NCBI GenBank assembly: GCA_020852705.1
Contig: JADZAP010000036.1
Coordinates: forward strand, 95,045-159,044
From: Ignavibacteria bacterium
GTDB taxonomy: Bacteria > Bacteroidota > Ignavibacteria > Tepidaquicellales > OLB5
Length of the DNA: 64,000 nt
Direction of reading: 5' to 3'
The notes below the pieces were generated by a model. The model was given only the letters and a program-made list of their open reading frames with translations. It was not told the DNA's origin and did no database searches. Made by a program: the position numbers and the translations under genes. Shown here piece after piece: positions 16,740-25,852 of the stretch; within the stretch, counting starts at the first letter, position 1, and the number at the start of each line of letters is the position of its first letter.

Positions 16740-18413
16740 ATGTTCAAAATGAAAAAAATCAATTCCATAAAAACTCTTTTCTTCCTGCTGCTGCTTTTAT
16801 TTTCTCAATCCGTTAGCTCGTATTCGGGTGGTGGCGGTGATGATGATATTTATACACAGATAAACCGTAATATGGATGTTTACGGCAAGCTTTATAAAGA
16901 AATAATGCTTGATTACGTAGATGAAATTGATGGGGATAAATTTATGAAAGCCGGCATTGACGGAATGCTAGCAACACTGGATCCATATACAAACTTTCTT
17001 GATGAATCCAGAAAAGATGAAATTGATCTGATTACAACCGGTAAATACGGTGGTGTTGGCATAACAGTCGGAATGAAAGATAGTGCTATTATTATTACAG
17101 ATATTCTGGATGGTTACTCTGCACAGAAAGAAGGCATTCGCCGAGGAGACAAAATTATAGAAATTGACGGAAATAATCTGGTGGGTAAACGTGTAACCGA
17201 AGTAAGACAATACACTCGAGGTGCCCCCGGTACCTCTCTGGTAATGAAGGTTCTGCGGGGTGATAAAGAACTGGTCTTTACTCTTACAAGAGAGGAAGTT
17301 CAGCTGAAAAATGTAAGTTACAAAGGTACACTTGAAGAGGGTATTGGATATATTAAGCTTGATAGATTCAGCCGTTATGCTGAAAATGAAATAGTTGATG
17401 CTATTACAGAAATTAAATCAAAAGGTGAGCTAAAGGGACTAATACTGGATCTTCGCGGCAATCCCGGGGGATTGCTTGATGCAGCAATTGGAATTTTAAA
17501 TAAATTTACTAATAAAGGTGATCTTTTATTAACTACAAAGGGCAGAAAACTTGATTCAGAACGCAAATACTTTGCTGCTGAAAACCCAATTGTTCCAGGT
17601 AATATTCCGCTAGTTCTTTTAATTGATGAAAACTCTGCCTCAGCCAGTGAAATTGTTGCAGGTGCTATTCAGGATCTTGATAGAGGAGTGCTTGTTGGAA
17701 CAAAATCATTTGGAAAAGGGCTTGTGCAGGTATTTCAACCGCTTAGTTACGGCAATCAGCTTAAAATTACTAACCAAAAATATTTTACTCCAAGCGGAAG
17801 GTGGATTCAGGCAAAGAACTACTTTAAAGAAAATAAATACGGAGTATTTAAACCAAATCCGTATTTTAACCAGAAAGAATTTAAAACATTGAACGGAAGG
17901 TTAGTATATGCTGAAGGCGGAATTACACCTGATAAAGTAGTAGATGCTATAAAGGATAATGAACTTCTTGAAGCATTAAACTATGAGGATATGTATTACA
18001 GGTTTGCAGTTAAATTTACTGCTGAAAATCCTTCAGCAGCAAATTTTGTTATGAATGATGATGTTCTAAACCAGTTTTATGATTTTATTTCTCAAAGTGA
18101 TTTTAATTACACAACCTCTGCAGAATATGAACTGGCAGATTTAAAAAAGAATGCAGAGGATAAAATGTATTCTGAAAAAGTAAAAAGCTATATTGGGCTT
18201 CTTGAAGGTGAATTAAAATCAGAAAAGTTCAAAGATTTTGAAAGTTCAAAGCCAGTAATAAGGCAGAATCTTGAAAAGGAAATACTTAAAAAGTATAATG
18301 TGCCCGAAAAGGTAATTATAGATGCAGTTTCAAAAGACGACCTGCAGCTGCAGGAAGCGTTAACTATCATTAAAGATAGAGGGTTATACAACAGTATGCT
18401 TCAGCCTAAGTAA
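16740..18413 (+). CDS. C-terminal processing peptidase (S41 family)
   Basis: 557 aa with an N-terminal signal sequence (LFFLLLLLFSQSVSS). A CtpA-type N-domain (YVDEIDGDKFMKAGIDGMLATLDPYT) is followed by a PDZ domain at about 100-170 (GGVGITVG, GDKIIEIDG). The S41 catalytic core has the Ser in NSASASEIVAGA and the Lys in GTKSFGKGLVQ. It cleaves periplasmic substrates near C-termini. A long C-terminal helical region (about 400-557) has no assigned role. A terminator follows at 18439-18468. Confidence 0.93.
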   Translation: MFKMKKINSIKTLFFLLLLLFSQSVSSYSGGGGDDDIYTQINRNMDVYGKLYKEIMLDYVDEIDGDKFMKAGIDGMLATLDPYTNFLDESRKDEIDLITTGKYGGVGITVGMKDSAIIITDILDGYSAQKEGIRRGDKIIEIDGNNLVGKRVTEVRQYTRGAPGTSLVMKVLRGDKELVFTLTREEVQLKNVSYKGTLEEGIGYIKLDRFSRYAENEIVDAITEIKSKGELKGLILDLRGNPGGLLDAAIGILNKFTNKGDLLLTTKGRKLDSERKYFAAENPIVPGNIPLVLLIDENSASASEIVAGAIQDLDRGVLVGTKSFGKGLVQVFQPLSYGNQLKITNQKYFTPSGRWIQAKNYFKENKYGVFKPNPYFNQKEFKTLNGRLVYAEGGITPDKVVDAIKDNELLEALNYEDMYYRFAVKFTAENPSAANFVMNDDVLNQFYDFISQSDFNYTTSAEYELADLKKNAEDKMYSEKVKSYIGLLEGELKSEKFKDFESSKPVIRQNLEKEILKKYNVPEKVIIDAVSKDDLQLQEALTIIKDRGLYNSMLQPK

Positions 18414-18438
18414 ACTCCAAAAAATATAATTTAAAATT

Positions 18439-18468
18439 AACGGGATAGCTAAAACTATCCCGTTTCAT
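18439..18468. terminator. Bidirectional terminator between ctp and phoH
   Basis: AACGGGATAG (18439-18448) pairs with CTATCCCGTT (18455-18464) around CTAAAA, followed on the plus strand by TTCATTTT. It lies between two convergent genes and can serve both. Confidence 0.8.
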
Positions 18469-18512
18469 TTTGAAATTGCGAATATTTTAAGCGTTAATTA
18501 ATCCTGTTATTT

Positions 18513-19553
18513 TTATTCTTCAGCAATATTTGAATCTGTATCTGATTTTTCTGAAGAAGATATACTGTTAATTCCATTTGTATTTACAGAAAATTCTTCA
18601 TAAGCATTAATGATATCCTTAACAAGCCTGTGGCGAACAACATCTTTTTTATCTAAATATACAAATTCCACACCTTCAATATTTTTTAATATATTCTGTA
18701 TCTGCACTAATCCGGAGGTTTGTTTTGCAGGAAGATCAATTTGTGTAATATCTCCGGTGATAATACATTTTGAATTTATTCCAAGACGAGTTAAGAACAT
18801 TTTCATTTGCATGGATGTTGCATTTTGTGCTTCATCAAGAATTAAAAAAGCATTATTCAGTGTTCTTCCTCTCATATATGCAAGAGGTATAATTTCTATT
18901 ATATTTTTTTCAAAGTAAGTTTCTAACTTTTCTCTTGGCACCATATCTTCAAGTGCATCAAATAGAGGTTTAAGATATGGATTCACTTTTTCAGAAAGAT
19001 CACCAGGAAGAAAGCCAAGGCTTTCACCTGCTTCTACCGCAGGTCTTGAGAGGACTATCCGGTTAACCTTTTTTGCTTTTAGTGCTGCAAGGGCTATAGC
19101 AACTGCAAGATATGTTTTGCCTGTACCCGCAGGACCTATTGCAAAAACAATCTCGTTAGTTTTTGATTTTCTAAAAAGTTCTAACTGTCCAAGTGTTTTT
19201 GGTTTAATGTAATCGCTTTTTTCAACAAGAATCACATCATCAATTTCTTCACGCTTAACGCCGGTTCTTTTTTCAAGCGCAAGATCCTGTGACCCTGTTA
19301 CAAGCTCAACTATCAGGTTTACATCTCCTTCTGAAATTTTACCCTGCCTTTTCTGAAGAAGAACCAGCTCTTTAATTATTATTTCAATTTGCGAAATCTC
19401 TTCTTTGGCACCCTTTAGAAAAATATTTTCTCCGCGTAATGTTATATTAGCTTTAAATCTGTCTCTTAAAAAATCTATGTTCTTTTCATTTATACCTGCA
19501 AAATTTACAAGATCAACGTTTTCAAGTAATATGTTTTTATCGGTTAAAATCAA
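18513..19553 (-). CDS. PhoH-family ATPase
   Basis: 346 aa. N-terminal KH-like region (residues 15-65), P-loop GPAGTGKT at 140-147, and LILDEAQNATSMQMKMFLTRLG (Walker B plus family motif), then ITGDITQIDLP. PhoH-like proteins are cytosolic ATPases linked to RNA metabolism and to the YbeY region in many bacteria. An Asp/Glu-rich tail ends the protein. A TATATTTG -7-type box lies upstream at 19618-19611, but no TTG at the right spacing was found. Confidence 0.93.
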   Translation of the reverse strand: MILTDKNILLENVDLVNFAGINEKNIDFLRDRFKANITLRGENIFLKGAKEEISQIEIIIKELVLLQKRQGKISEGDVNLIVELVTGSQDLALEKRTGVKREEIDDVILVEKSDYIKPKTLGQLELFRKSKTNEIVFAIGPAGTGKTYLAVAIALAALKAKKVNRIVLSRPAVEAGESLGFLPGDLSEKVNPYLKPLFDALEDMVPREKLETYFEKNIIEIIPLAYMRGRTLNNAFLILDEAQNATSMQMKMFLTRLGINSKCIITGDITQIDLPAKQTSGLVQIQNILKNIEGVEFVYLDKKDVVRHRLVKDIINAYEEFSVNTNGINSISSSEKSDTDSNIAEE

Positions 19554-19689
19554 TTAATTTTAAATTGTTGTTGTAATAATATTTTTGTTCTAAATGCTAA
19601 TACTTTGATACAAATATAAATGTTTTAAGTTAAAATATAGTTTCAAAATTGATGTTTACGGTGCTCCTTATTTATTGAAGAACATTCTT

Positions 19690-19726
19690 AAAAAAACAAA
19701 CCCCCGAACAGAAAGTCCGGGGGTTT
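19690..19726 (-). terminator. Terminator of the LysM protein gene
   Basis: AAACCCCCG (19698-19706) pairs with CGGGGGTTT (19718-19726). On the minus strand the stem is followed by GTTTTTTT. It closes the small-lipoprotein/LysM transcript. Confidence 0.85.
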
Positions 19727-19769
19727 GGAAAACTTTGTTTTAATTAACAAAGCTAATTAAAAAAGTTAA

Positions 19770-20648
19770 TTATTTCTTAACGTCTTTCTTTTCATCTTTC
19801 TTAACATCTTTCTTTTCATCTTTCTTAACGTCTTTCTTCTCGTCTTTCTTTACGTCTTCTTTCTTGGTTTCGGTAGTTTTTCTAACTTTTCTAACTTTTC
19901 TGTACTTCTTTGACTTCATCTGAGCTTCTTTTTTCTGAGCGTCAGTTAATGTTGGGATCTTTAAGCACTGTCCCGGATAAATTAAGTTAGGATTGGTAAC
20001 TTTTTTATGTCTTGAATGCTTTAAAGCGCTAGCGTTTGCAACGCCATCTTTGTTAGCATCCCAAATTGCCGGCCAGTAATACGGTGAACCGTATTTCATT
20101 TTGGAGATCTTCCAGAGGCAGTCACCTTTTACAACAGTGTAGCAAGCTTCCGGAGTCTTCATGCCTTCCCAATCTTCCAGTTTCTTCTTCATTGAAGCAT
20201 AACGATCCTGGAATTCAGGTAAGCAGCGAGCTTTATCTTTTGAAATCTCGTCAAAGTACATCTTGCGTGCATCTGCAGGTGTACCAACTTTTCCGTTGAT
20301 CTTCTTTTCTGTTTCTTCGAATTTCTTTCTGAAATCAGCAACACCGCTCTTTGTTGTACCAACTAAAGCGTAAAGATCTGACTCGCATTTATCGAGTTCT
20401 TTATCTTTGTTAGCTGAGGTCTGTTTTAAGCCATCGATTTCGCTTGTTAAAGCGGTTAATCTTGACTGTAAATTAGTCTTTTCAGCGTTTAATTCGTCCA
20501 TTTGTCTCTGCCATTCTTCTTCATCCATTTCCTCCATCTGCTGGTCATCATCATCATCATCATCATCATCCTGTGCAAAAATGTTAGCATTGTTTAATGT
20601 TAAACCTAATGCTAAGAAGAATAAAATAAATAATTTATGTAATCTCAT
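19770..20648 (-). CDS. Secreted LysM protein with acidic N-terminus and Lys-rich repeat tail
   Basis: 292 aa. A signal peptide (residues about 1-25, ending NIFAQ) is followed by a run of nine Asp. A coiled-coil (about 40-90) leads into a region with [13 protein letters not shown] and [10 protein letters not shown] LysM-type domain ([18 protein letters not shown] ... YPGQCLKIP) binds peptidoglycan or related glycans. The C-terminus is an 8-residue repeat, DEKKDVKK, encoded by 24-bp units. The domain between coil and LysM is shared with the gene at 21146-21829. The start is 2 nt after the small lipoprotein stop, so they form an operon. Confidence 0.8.
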   Translation of the reverse strand: MRLHKLFILFFLALGLTLNNANIFAQDDDDDDDDDQQMEEMDEEEWQRQMDELNAEKTNLQSRLTALTSEIDGLKQTSANKDKELDKCESDLYALVGTTKSGVADFRKKFEETEKKINGKVGTPADARKMYFDEISKDKARCLPEFQDRYASMKKKLEDWEGMKTPEACYTVVKGDCLWKISKMKYGSPYYWPAIWDANKDGVANASALKHSRHKKVTNPNLIYPGQCLKIPTLTDAQKKEAQMKSKKYRKVRKVRKTTETKKEDVKKDEKKDVKKDEKKDVKKDEKKDVKK

Positions 20649-20650
20649 TA

Positions 20651-20929
20651 TTATTTACCCATCCCGTCTACGCATGACTTGGTTTTTGCCATATCGTCAT
20701 TGCACTTTTTAATTTTTGCATCTTTATCTGAAATTTGTTTCTGTAAAGAAGCTTTTTCATCTTCTTTAGCTTTAACCTGAGTGCGTAAGCTTTCAACTTC
20801 TGCTTTCAGATTATTTAAAGCTTCCATTTGCTCTTCGTCAACACCGCCGCCGCAACCAACTAAAAATGCTGATCCGGTGAACATTGTTGCGATCAAGAGC
20901 ATATAAAGCTTGCTTCTTAATCTTGCCAT
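20651..20929 (-). CDS. Small coiled-coil lipoprotein (Lpp-like architecture)
   Basis: 92 aa from ATG 20929, chosen over the longer reading because AGGAGGT sits 7 nt upstream, the strongest Shine-Dalgarno seen in the window. The signal ends FLVGCGGG, making Cys26 the lipidated residue. The rest is a coiled coil ([18 protein letters not shown] ...) with a cysteine pair near the end (KKCND, KSCVDG). The perfect promoter at 20989-21019 suggests high expression. It resembles Lpp-type outer-membrane lipoproteins in layout only; homology is not claimed. Confidence 0.8.
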   Translation of the reverse strand: MARLRSKLYMLLIATMFTGSAFLVGCGGGVDEEQMEALNNLKAEVESLRTQVKAKEDEKASLQKQISDKDAKIKKCNDDMAKTKSCVDGMGK

Positions 20930-20988
20930 TGAAATACCTCCTGTATTAAATTGGCTTGGTTTATAATAAAATTGGTTAATTAACATAA

Positions 20989-21019
20989 CAAATATACATT
21001 TTTTGATTTTATTTGTCAA
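20989..21019 (-). promoter_or_regulatory. Strong Bacteroidota-type promoter of the small lipoprotein gene
   Basis: Minus strand: TTG (21019-21017), exactly 20 nt, TATATTTG (20996-20989), a perfect consensus. The leader would be about 55 nt and ends in AGGAGGT. Confidence 0.7.
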
Positions 21020-21145
21020 GGGTTATTCTAAAAAAATATACAGTAATATCTTTAGAAAAACTTTAATTTTTAATATATTTAAAGAAAGTGTCCTAAAATT
21101 AATACAGTTTTGAATTCAAAAAATATTGTGTTTTTACAAAAATTA

Positions 21146-21829
21146 TCAAGGGATTTTTATTATCTGACCAGGATATAAAAAATCAGGGTCATCTATTTCT
21201 TCTTTATTGAAGTTCCATATTATATCCCACTTGTTTGCTGTGCCATACATTTTTAATGAAATTGAAGTAAGATTATCACCATCTTTTACTGTGTATGTAT
21301 CAGCATTGTTATTTTTTTGAACAACAGGTATATAATTTTCTAGTATGTTTTTTAAACTTAAAAGTCTGTCATGAAATTCAGGCAGACAGCTTATCTTTGA
21401 ACTGTTTATTGTATTAAAATAATTCTTTGAAATATCATTGGGTGAATTTTTACTGCTTGTAATATAATTTTCAGCTTCTTCAAACTTTCTTCTGTATTCA
21501 ATAACTTCCACCTTTGTTGCACCTACTATATTATACAATTCGGCTTCACAATCTAAATTTTCATAATACTTAGAAAGCTGTTTTAAACTGTCAATTTCAT
21601 GCTGCAATGTATCCATTTTAGCCAAAAGTTTTATTGCATCAACCGCATAAAGATCTCTGATAAGCTCCCATTGCTTCTGATTCAGATTTTTAGGAAGTTC
21701 ATCCGGCAAATCATCGGTAGATTGAGCAAGTAATGCTGATGCTGAAATGAATATTAATAATAAAAATTTATACAATTTTCGGTTATTTTGAAAGCTTATA
21801 TTTTTCAATAAGTTTAATCCCGTCATCAT
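21146..21829 (-). CDS. Secreted LysM protein, paralogue of the 19770-20648 product
   Basis: 227 aa from ATG 21829, overlapping the preceding gene by 47 nt. TTG at 21775 would give 209 aa, a compact signal peptide (YKFLLLIFISASALLAQ) and no overlap, and may be the true start. The middle shares CEAELYNIVGATK and CLPEFHDR with the other LysM protein. The C-terminal LysM domain reads YTVKDGDNLTSISLKMYG ... YPGQIIKIP. It lacks the Asp run and Lys-rich tail. Probably periplasmic and peptidoglycan-associated; specific role unknown. Confidence 0.75.
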   Translation of the reverse strand: MMTGLNLLKNISFQNNRKLYKFLLLIFISASALLAQSTDDLPDELPKNLNQKQWELIRDLYAVDAIKLLAKMDTLQHEIDSLKQLSKYYENLDCEAELYNIVGATKVEVIEYRRKFEEAENYITSSKNSPNDISKNYFNTINSSKISCLPEFHDRLLSLKNILENYIPVVQKNNNADTYTVKDGDNLTSISLKMYGTANKWDIIWNFNKEEIDDPDFLYPGQIIKIP

Positions 21830-23177
21830 CGTAACGGAGAATATTGAGCTCTGAATTAATTCCGTGGTAATCTAATGAAATTTTTGATTTAATTGCATCG
21901 TAATTTACCAGATTTTTCAATTCTGTATTAAGGTATTGCCTTGACCTTGCTCCATCTCCAATAAGCTTAAAGATCAGCTTTCCTGTATCATAACCAAATA
22001 AAAAGTTTTTTGTAAGTTTGTATTTTGATTTTTTAACTGCATCATTTAGTTCAATATATGCTGCATTATTTTTATCCGGAAAGTATTCTGATTCAAACAC
22101 AACATTTTTTAGATATACTTTATTTTCTTCAAGTATTTTTTCATTGTTCCAGTCACCCGTACCTGCAATAAACATTCCAAGTCCGTCAGAAAAAAGTTGG
22201 GGAACTATAACGTTTATTTCATTTGGATTTGCAATTGGAATATAAATTGCATCAATTATTCCCTGCATAAACTTTACTGACTCTGGTTTAAGCATGTATG
22301 GCTTTATATTCATAGTATCTATAATCTTTTTGGCATTTTTCCCAAACAGATAATAAATGCTTAAATCCATATTCATAGATACTGAGGAATCCAGCAATGA
22401 TGCCCTAACCCCGGAAAGTTCAAGTTTTTTTCTTTGTGTTAAATTTAGGTTTGCTGCATTAATATAGAGATCATTTTCTTTAATATAACTTGTAATAGCT
22501 GAAAGCTGCTCTGTAATGTTTTGAGGGTTTTTTTTGTATGATTGAGAAACAAGAATATTACCGCTAAGTGCTTTTACTTCTTTTTCAAAGTGTTTACGGA
22601 AATTATCTCCGTAATTTTCTTCATAAATTACGGCAAAATTCTTCATACCTTTCTTTTTAACAAGGTAGTCTGCCATCAGCTTTCCGCGTACTTCATAAGT
22701 TGGATTAAGCTGATAAACATAATTGTAATTTGCCGCAAGTTCATCACCGGTTGCCGTTGGTGAAACAATTGGTAAGCTGTATTGCTGACCATAAACTGCC
22801 GTTTCAGTCAACTCACTGCTGAAAACCGGTCCTATTACTCCTGTTATACTTTCATCTTCTCCAAAACTGCGAATTAAATCAGCCGCTAGAACCGGGTCAC
22901 GCTTTGTATCAACTACCTCAAGCGTAATTTTTACAGGAGCACTTTTGCTGTATTCCAGTAGTGCAAACTTAATACCGTCTAATATTTCATTACCCAGCTC
23001 TTTATTTGATTCATCCTGTGAATCAGAAAATAATGGCAGTGCCACACCGATTTTTACCTGATTTTGAGAATATAGTATGTGAGAATTCAGACAAATAAAA
23101 AATATTATACCTGCCATATAGCAGTAAATTTTGTATTTGTAAAATGGTATTTGTATTTTTTGTTTATTTATTCCCAT
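21783..23177 (-). CDS. Periplasmic binding protein, branched-chain amino-acid (LivJ-like) family
   Basis: 464 aa with an N-terminal membrane/signal segment (MAGIIFFICLNSHILYSQ). The type I periplasmic-binding fold begins VKIGVALPLFSD, then VIGPVFSSELTETAV, LPIVSPTATGDE and FAVIYEENYGDNF. No permease or ATPase genes are nearby, so it is an orphan binding protein that may be a sensor or envelope component. It overlaps the guaA end by 10 nt and the LysM gene by 47 nt, so the genes are translationally linked. Ligand unknown. Confidence 0.78.
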   Translation of the reverse strand: MGINKQKIQIPFYKYKIYCYMAGIIFFICLNSHILYSQNQVKIGVALPLFSDSQDESNKELGNEILDGIKFALLEYSKSAPVKITLEVVDTKRDPVLAADLIRSFGEDESITGVIGPVFSSELTETAVYGQQYSLPIVSPTATGDELAANYNYVYQLNPTYEVRGKLMADYLVKKKGMKNFAVIYEENYGDNFRKHFEKEVKALSGNILVSQSYKKNPQNITEQLSAITSYIKENDLYINAANLNLTQRKKLELSGVRASLLDSSVSMNMDLSIYYLFGKNAKKIIDTMNIKPYMLKPESVKFMQGIIDAIYIPIANPNEINVIVPQLFSDGLGMFIAGTGDWNNEKILEENKVYLKNVVFESEYFPDKNNAAYIELNDAVKKSKYKLTKNFLFGYDTGKLIFKLIGDGARSRQYLNTELKNLVNYDAIKSKISLDYHGINSELNILRYDDDGIKLIEKYKLSK

Positions 23178-24715
23178 TCTATAGTAGATGGCGGCTTGTT
23201 GCTGATATCATATACCACCCTGTTTATGCCAGTAACTTTATTTGTTATCCCTGTTGAAATTTCTTCCAGTGCTTTTACCGGCATTGGAAACCAATTAGCA
23301 GTCATTCCGTCAATACTTTCCACTGCCCTTAATGCTAATACCCTCTCATAAGTCCGGCTATCACCCATAACACCAACTGTTGAAACAGGCAGTAATACTG
23401 CAAATGCCTGCCAAATTTTATTATAAAGTCCCAATTTGTAAAGTTTTTCTCTGTAAATATAGTCTGCTTGGCGTAATATATCAAGTTTATCCTTAGTAAC
23501 AGTACCAAGTATTCTTACAGCAAGACCCGGACCCGGAAATGGGTGTCTGCCTAAAATAATTTCCGGTACTTTAAGAAGTTTGCCAATTGCACGAACTTCA
23601 TCCTTAAATAGCTCTCTGAATGGTTCTATAAGCTGCATCTTGAGTGATTTTGGGAGCCCGCCAACATTATGATGTGTTTTTATTGTTACACTTGGTCCGT
23701 TAAATGATGATGACTCAATTACATCGGGGTACAATGTGCCTTGCACAAGAAATTTAATTTTATCTTCGCCTTTCGATTGCTTCCTTGCGAATTTTTGGAA
23801 CACATCAATAAACGTTTTGCCGATTATTTTTCTTTTCTTCTCTGGATCAGTAACACCCTTTAGCCGGCTTAAAAATAATTTTGATGCATCAATAAATTTT
23901 AGGTTAACTTTGTTCTTAAAATATTTTACAATTTCTGCACTTTCATTTTTTCGCATCAAGCCGTTATCTATATGTACGCAAATAAGGTTTTTACCAATTG
24001 CTTTATGTATCATAAATGCGGCAACTGCAGAATCAACTCCGCCGCTCATTGCACAGATTGCCTTTTGACCATTAACCTTTTCTTTAATTTCCTTAACCTT
24101 CTCATTTATAAATGAACCCATTTGCCATTTATACTTTATTCTGCAAATCTTAAAAAGAAAGTTATTCAGAATCAATTTGCCATACTCTGTATGGTTTACT
24201 TCGGGGTGGAACTGCACTCCGTATATCCTTTGCTTAACCGCTTCAAAACTGCTTATCAAGCCGTTTTCACTCTTTGATGTAGCTTTAAATCCTGCAGGCA
24301 GCTTTTTAATATGGTCATTATGACTCATCCAAACCGAAAGTTTTTTGGGAACGCCCCATAATATTCCGCTATGTGATGAAAGTATGATGTTTGTTTTGCC
24401 AAACTCTCTTGTTTTTCCGCCTTTTACACTGCCTTTAAAATGATGTGAAAGCAGCTGTAACCCGTAACATATACCAAGTATTGGTTTTTTTAATCCAAGT
24501 ATTAATTCCGCAAGTAAATACGCATTTTTCATATAAACACTTTGCGGACCGCCTGAGAGTATTATTCCTTTAATTGATTTATCGGATAATAACCCGCTCA
24601 TATCAGCATTACATGCAATCACCTCTGAATAAACATGAAGCTCTCTTACTTTTCTGGCAATTAGCTTTGTGTATTGTGAACCAAAATCAATTATTATTAT
24701 TTTATCTGCCTGCAT
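23168..24715 (-). CDS. guaA: GMP synthase (glutamine-hydrolysing)
   Basis: 515 aa. N-terminal class I glutamine amidotransferase with nucleophile Cys in GICYGLQLL and His-Glu in FHPEVNHTEYG. The ATP-pyrophosphatase P-loop is AMSGGVDSAVAA. The C-terminal dimerisation domain ends SNKPPSTIEWE, as in the family. It converts XMP to GMP. It lies 21 nt after the BadF-type kinase gene. Confidence 0.97.
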   Translation of the reverse strand: MQADKIIIIDFGSQYTKLIARKVRELHVYSEVIACNADMSGLLSDKSIKGIILSGGPQSVYMKNAYLLAELILGLKKPILGICYGLQLLSHHFKGSVKGGKTREFGKTNIILSSHSGILWGVPKKLSVWMSHNDHIKKLPAGFKATSKSENGLISSFEAVKQRIYGVQFHPEVNHTEYGKLILNNFLFKICRIKYKWQMGSFINEKVKEIKEKVNGQKAICAMSGGVDSAVAAFMIHKAIGKNLICVHIDNGLMRKNESAEIVKYFKNKVNLKFIDASKLFLSRLKGVTDPEKKRKIIGKTFIDVFQKFARKQSKGEDKIKFLVQGTLYPDVIESSSFNGPSVTIKTHHNVGGLPKSLKMQLIEPFRELFKDEVRAIGKLLKVPEIILGRHPFPGPGLAVRILGTVTKDKLDILRQADYIYREKLYKLGLYNKIWQAFAVLLPVSTVGVMGDSRTYERVLALRAVESIDGMTANWFPMPVKALEEISTGITNKVTGINRVVYDISNKPPSTIEWE

Positions 24716-24736
24716 TTAAAAATTAAGAATTACAAT

Positions 24737-25708
24737 TTACAATTTCTCTTTGTTTCCTGTTATCACTTTATCTTTTTTAATATTTTGTACAGCTGTTTTT
24801 ACTGCTCCCCAAACAGGTTTAAGTTTTGGTTTTATAAATTTTATATTGGGGAAATTTTTCTTTGCAGCTTTATTTAGCTCTATTGCCAATAGTTTTTCTT
24901 CTCTTAACAAAGAACCCGTTAATGCGATTGTAAACTTTTGCATTTTTAAGGGAATAAAGTGAGTCATCAGATTTTCTGCTGCATCTTTAATTATACCCTT
25001 TGATATTTTATCGCCTTTTTCGGCACACTTAAAAACATGTTTTGTTAGTTTTGATATATCAAATCCATTATGATAAACCTTCTGAATTATATTTGTTTCA
25101 TCAATTCCAAATTGGGTTTTCAAAACTTTTGCAAGAATATTTGCATTTAATCTTTTATCATAATGTTTGGTAACTTTGTATAATGCTTCTCTTGCAATCC
25201 AGTAACCGCTTCCTTCATCCCCAATATATCTGCCCCATCCGCCAATTCTGTTTATTTTGCCAGTACTTCCTCTGTAATACAGAATAGAGCCGGTTCCAGA
25301 AATAAGTATTCCGCAATTTTTTTCGTGTGAATTAAATTCCGTAGCTAAAGCTATTTCAGTATCAGTCAAAATTATTACATTCTTTATTCCTGTTGCTTTG
25401 CTAAGTGCTATTTGCAGTTTTTTTCTGTCGTTTTCATATCTGGCACCTGAAATACCTGCTGTTATTTGTGCTATATTACCCTTCCCTGTATATTTTTCTG
25501 CTGAAGTAACAATTTTTTTAAGTCTATTTAAAGATTCTTCAAATCCCAAAAGGTTCAGATTAATAAAGGGATATTTGTATAATTTTTTCCTCTCTTTTAA
25601 CATATTGGGGGGTAAGGGGAGTGCACCAACCGGATATATCAAAGCTTCGCTTTTAGTAGCGCCTGAATCTATTGCCAGTATATACTTAGATTTTAGGGGA
25701 TATTTCAT
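24737..25708 (-). CDS. BadF/BadG-family ATPase, N-acetylglucosamine kinase-like
   Basis: 323 aa actin-like kinase fold: phosphate-1 motif AIDSGATKSEALI, LTDTEIALATEF, GILISGTGSILYYR and GGWGRYIGDEGSGYWIAREAL. These match the BadF/BadG/BcrA/BcrD-type N-acetylglucosamine kinases, which phosphorylate salvaged amino sugars from peptidoglycan. The adjacent LysM genes would fit a cell-wall recycling theme (inference). It heads the block leading into guaA. Confidence 0.82.
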   Translation of the reverse strand: MKYPLKSKYILAIDSGATKSEALIYPVGALPLPPNMLKERKKLYKYPFINLNLLGFEESLNRLKKIVTSAEKYTGKGNIAQITAGISGARYENDRKKLQIALSKATGIKNVIILTDTEIALATEFNSHEKNCGILISGTGSILYYRGSTGKINRIGGWGRYIGDEGSGYWIAREALYKVTKHYDKRLNANILAKVLKTQFGIDETNIIQKVYHNGFDISKLTKHVFKCAEKGDKISKGIIKDAAENLMTHFIPLKMQKFTIALTGSLLREEKLLAIELNKAAKKNFPNIKFIKPKLKPVWGAVKTAVQNIKKDKVITGNKEKL

Positions 25709-25852
25709 CTGATTATTTGGAAACTGAAAACCCAGAATTGCTATACAAAAATAAGAATAAATGAAGTAAAAGAGTATGATTTAAGAGTTGATAAAGCAAG
25801 ATGGGTTTATCTGATTACAAAAAAATATTAATAAACTATTTTGTAATACCTT

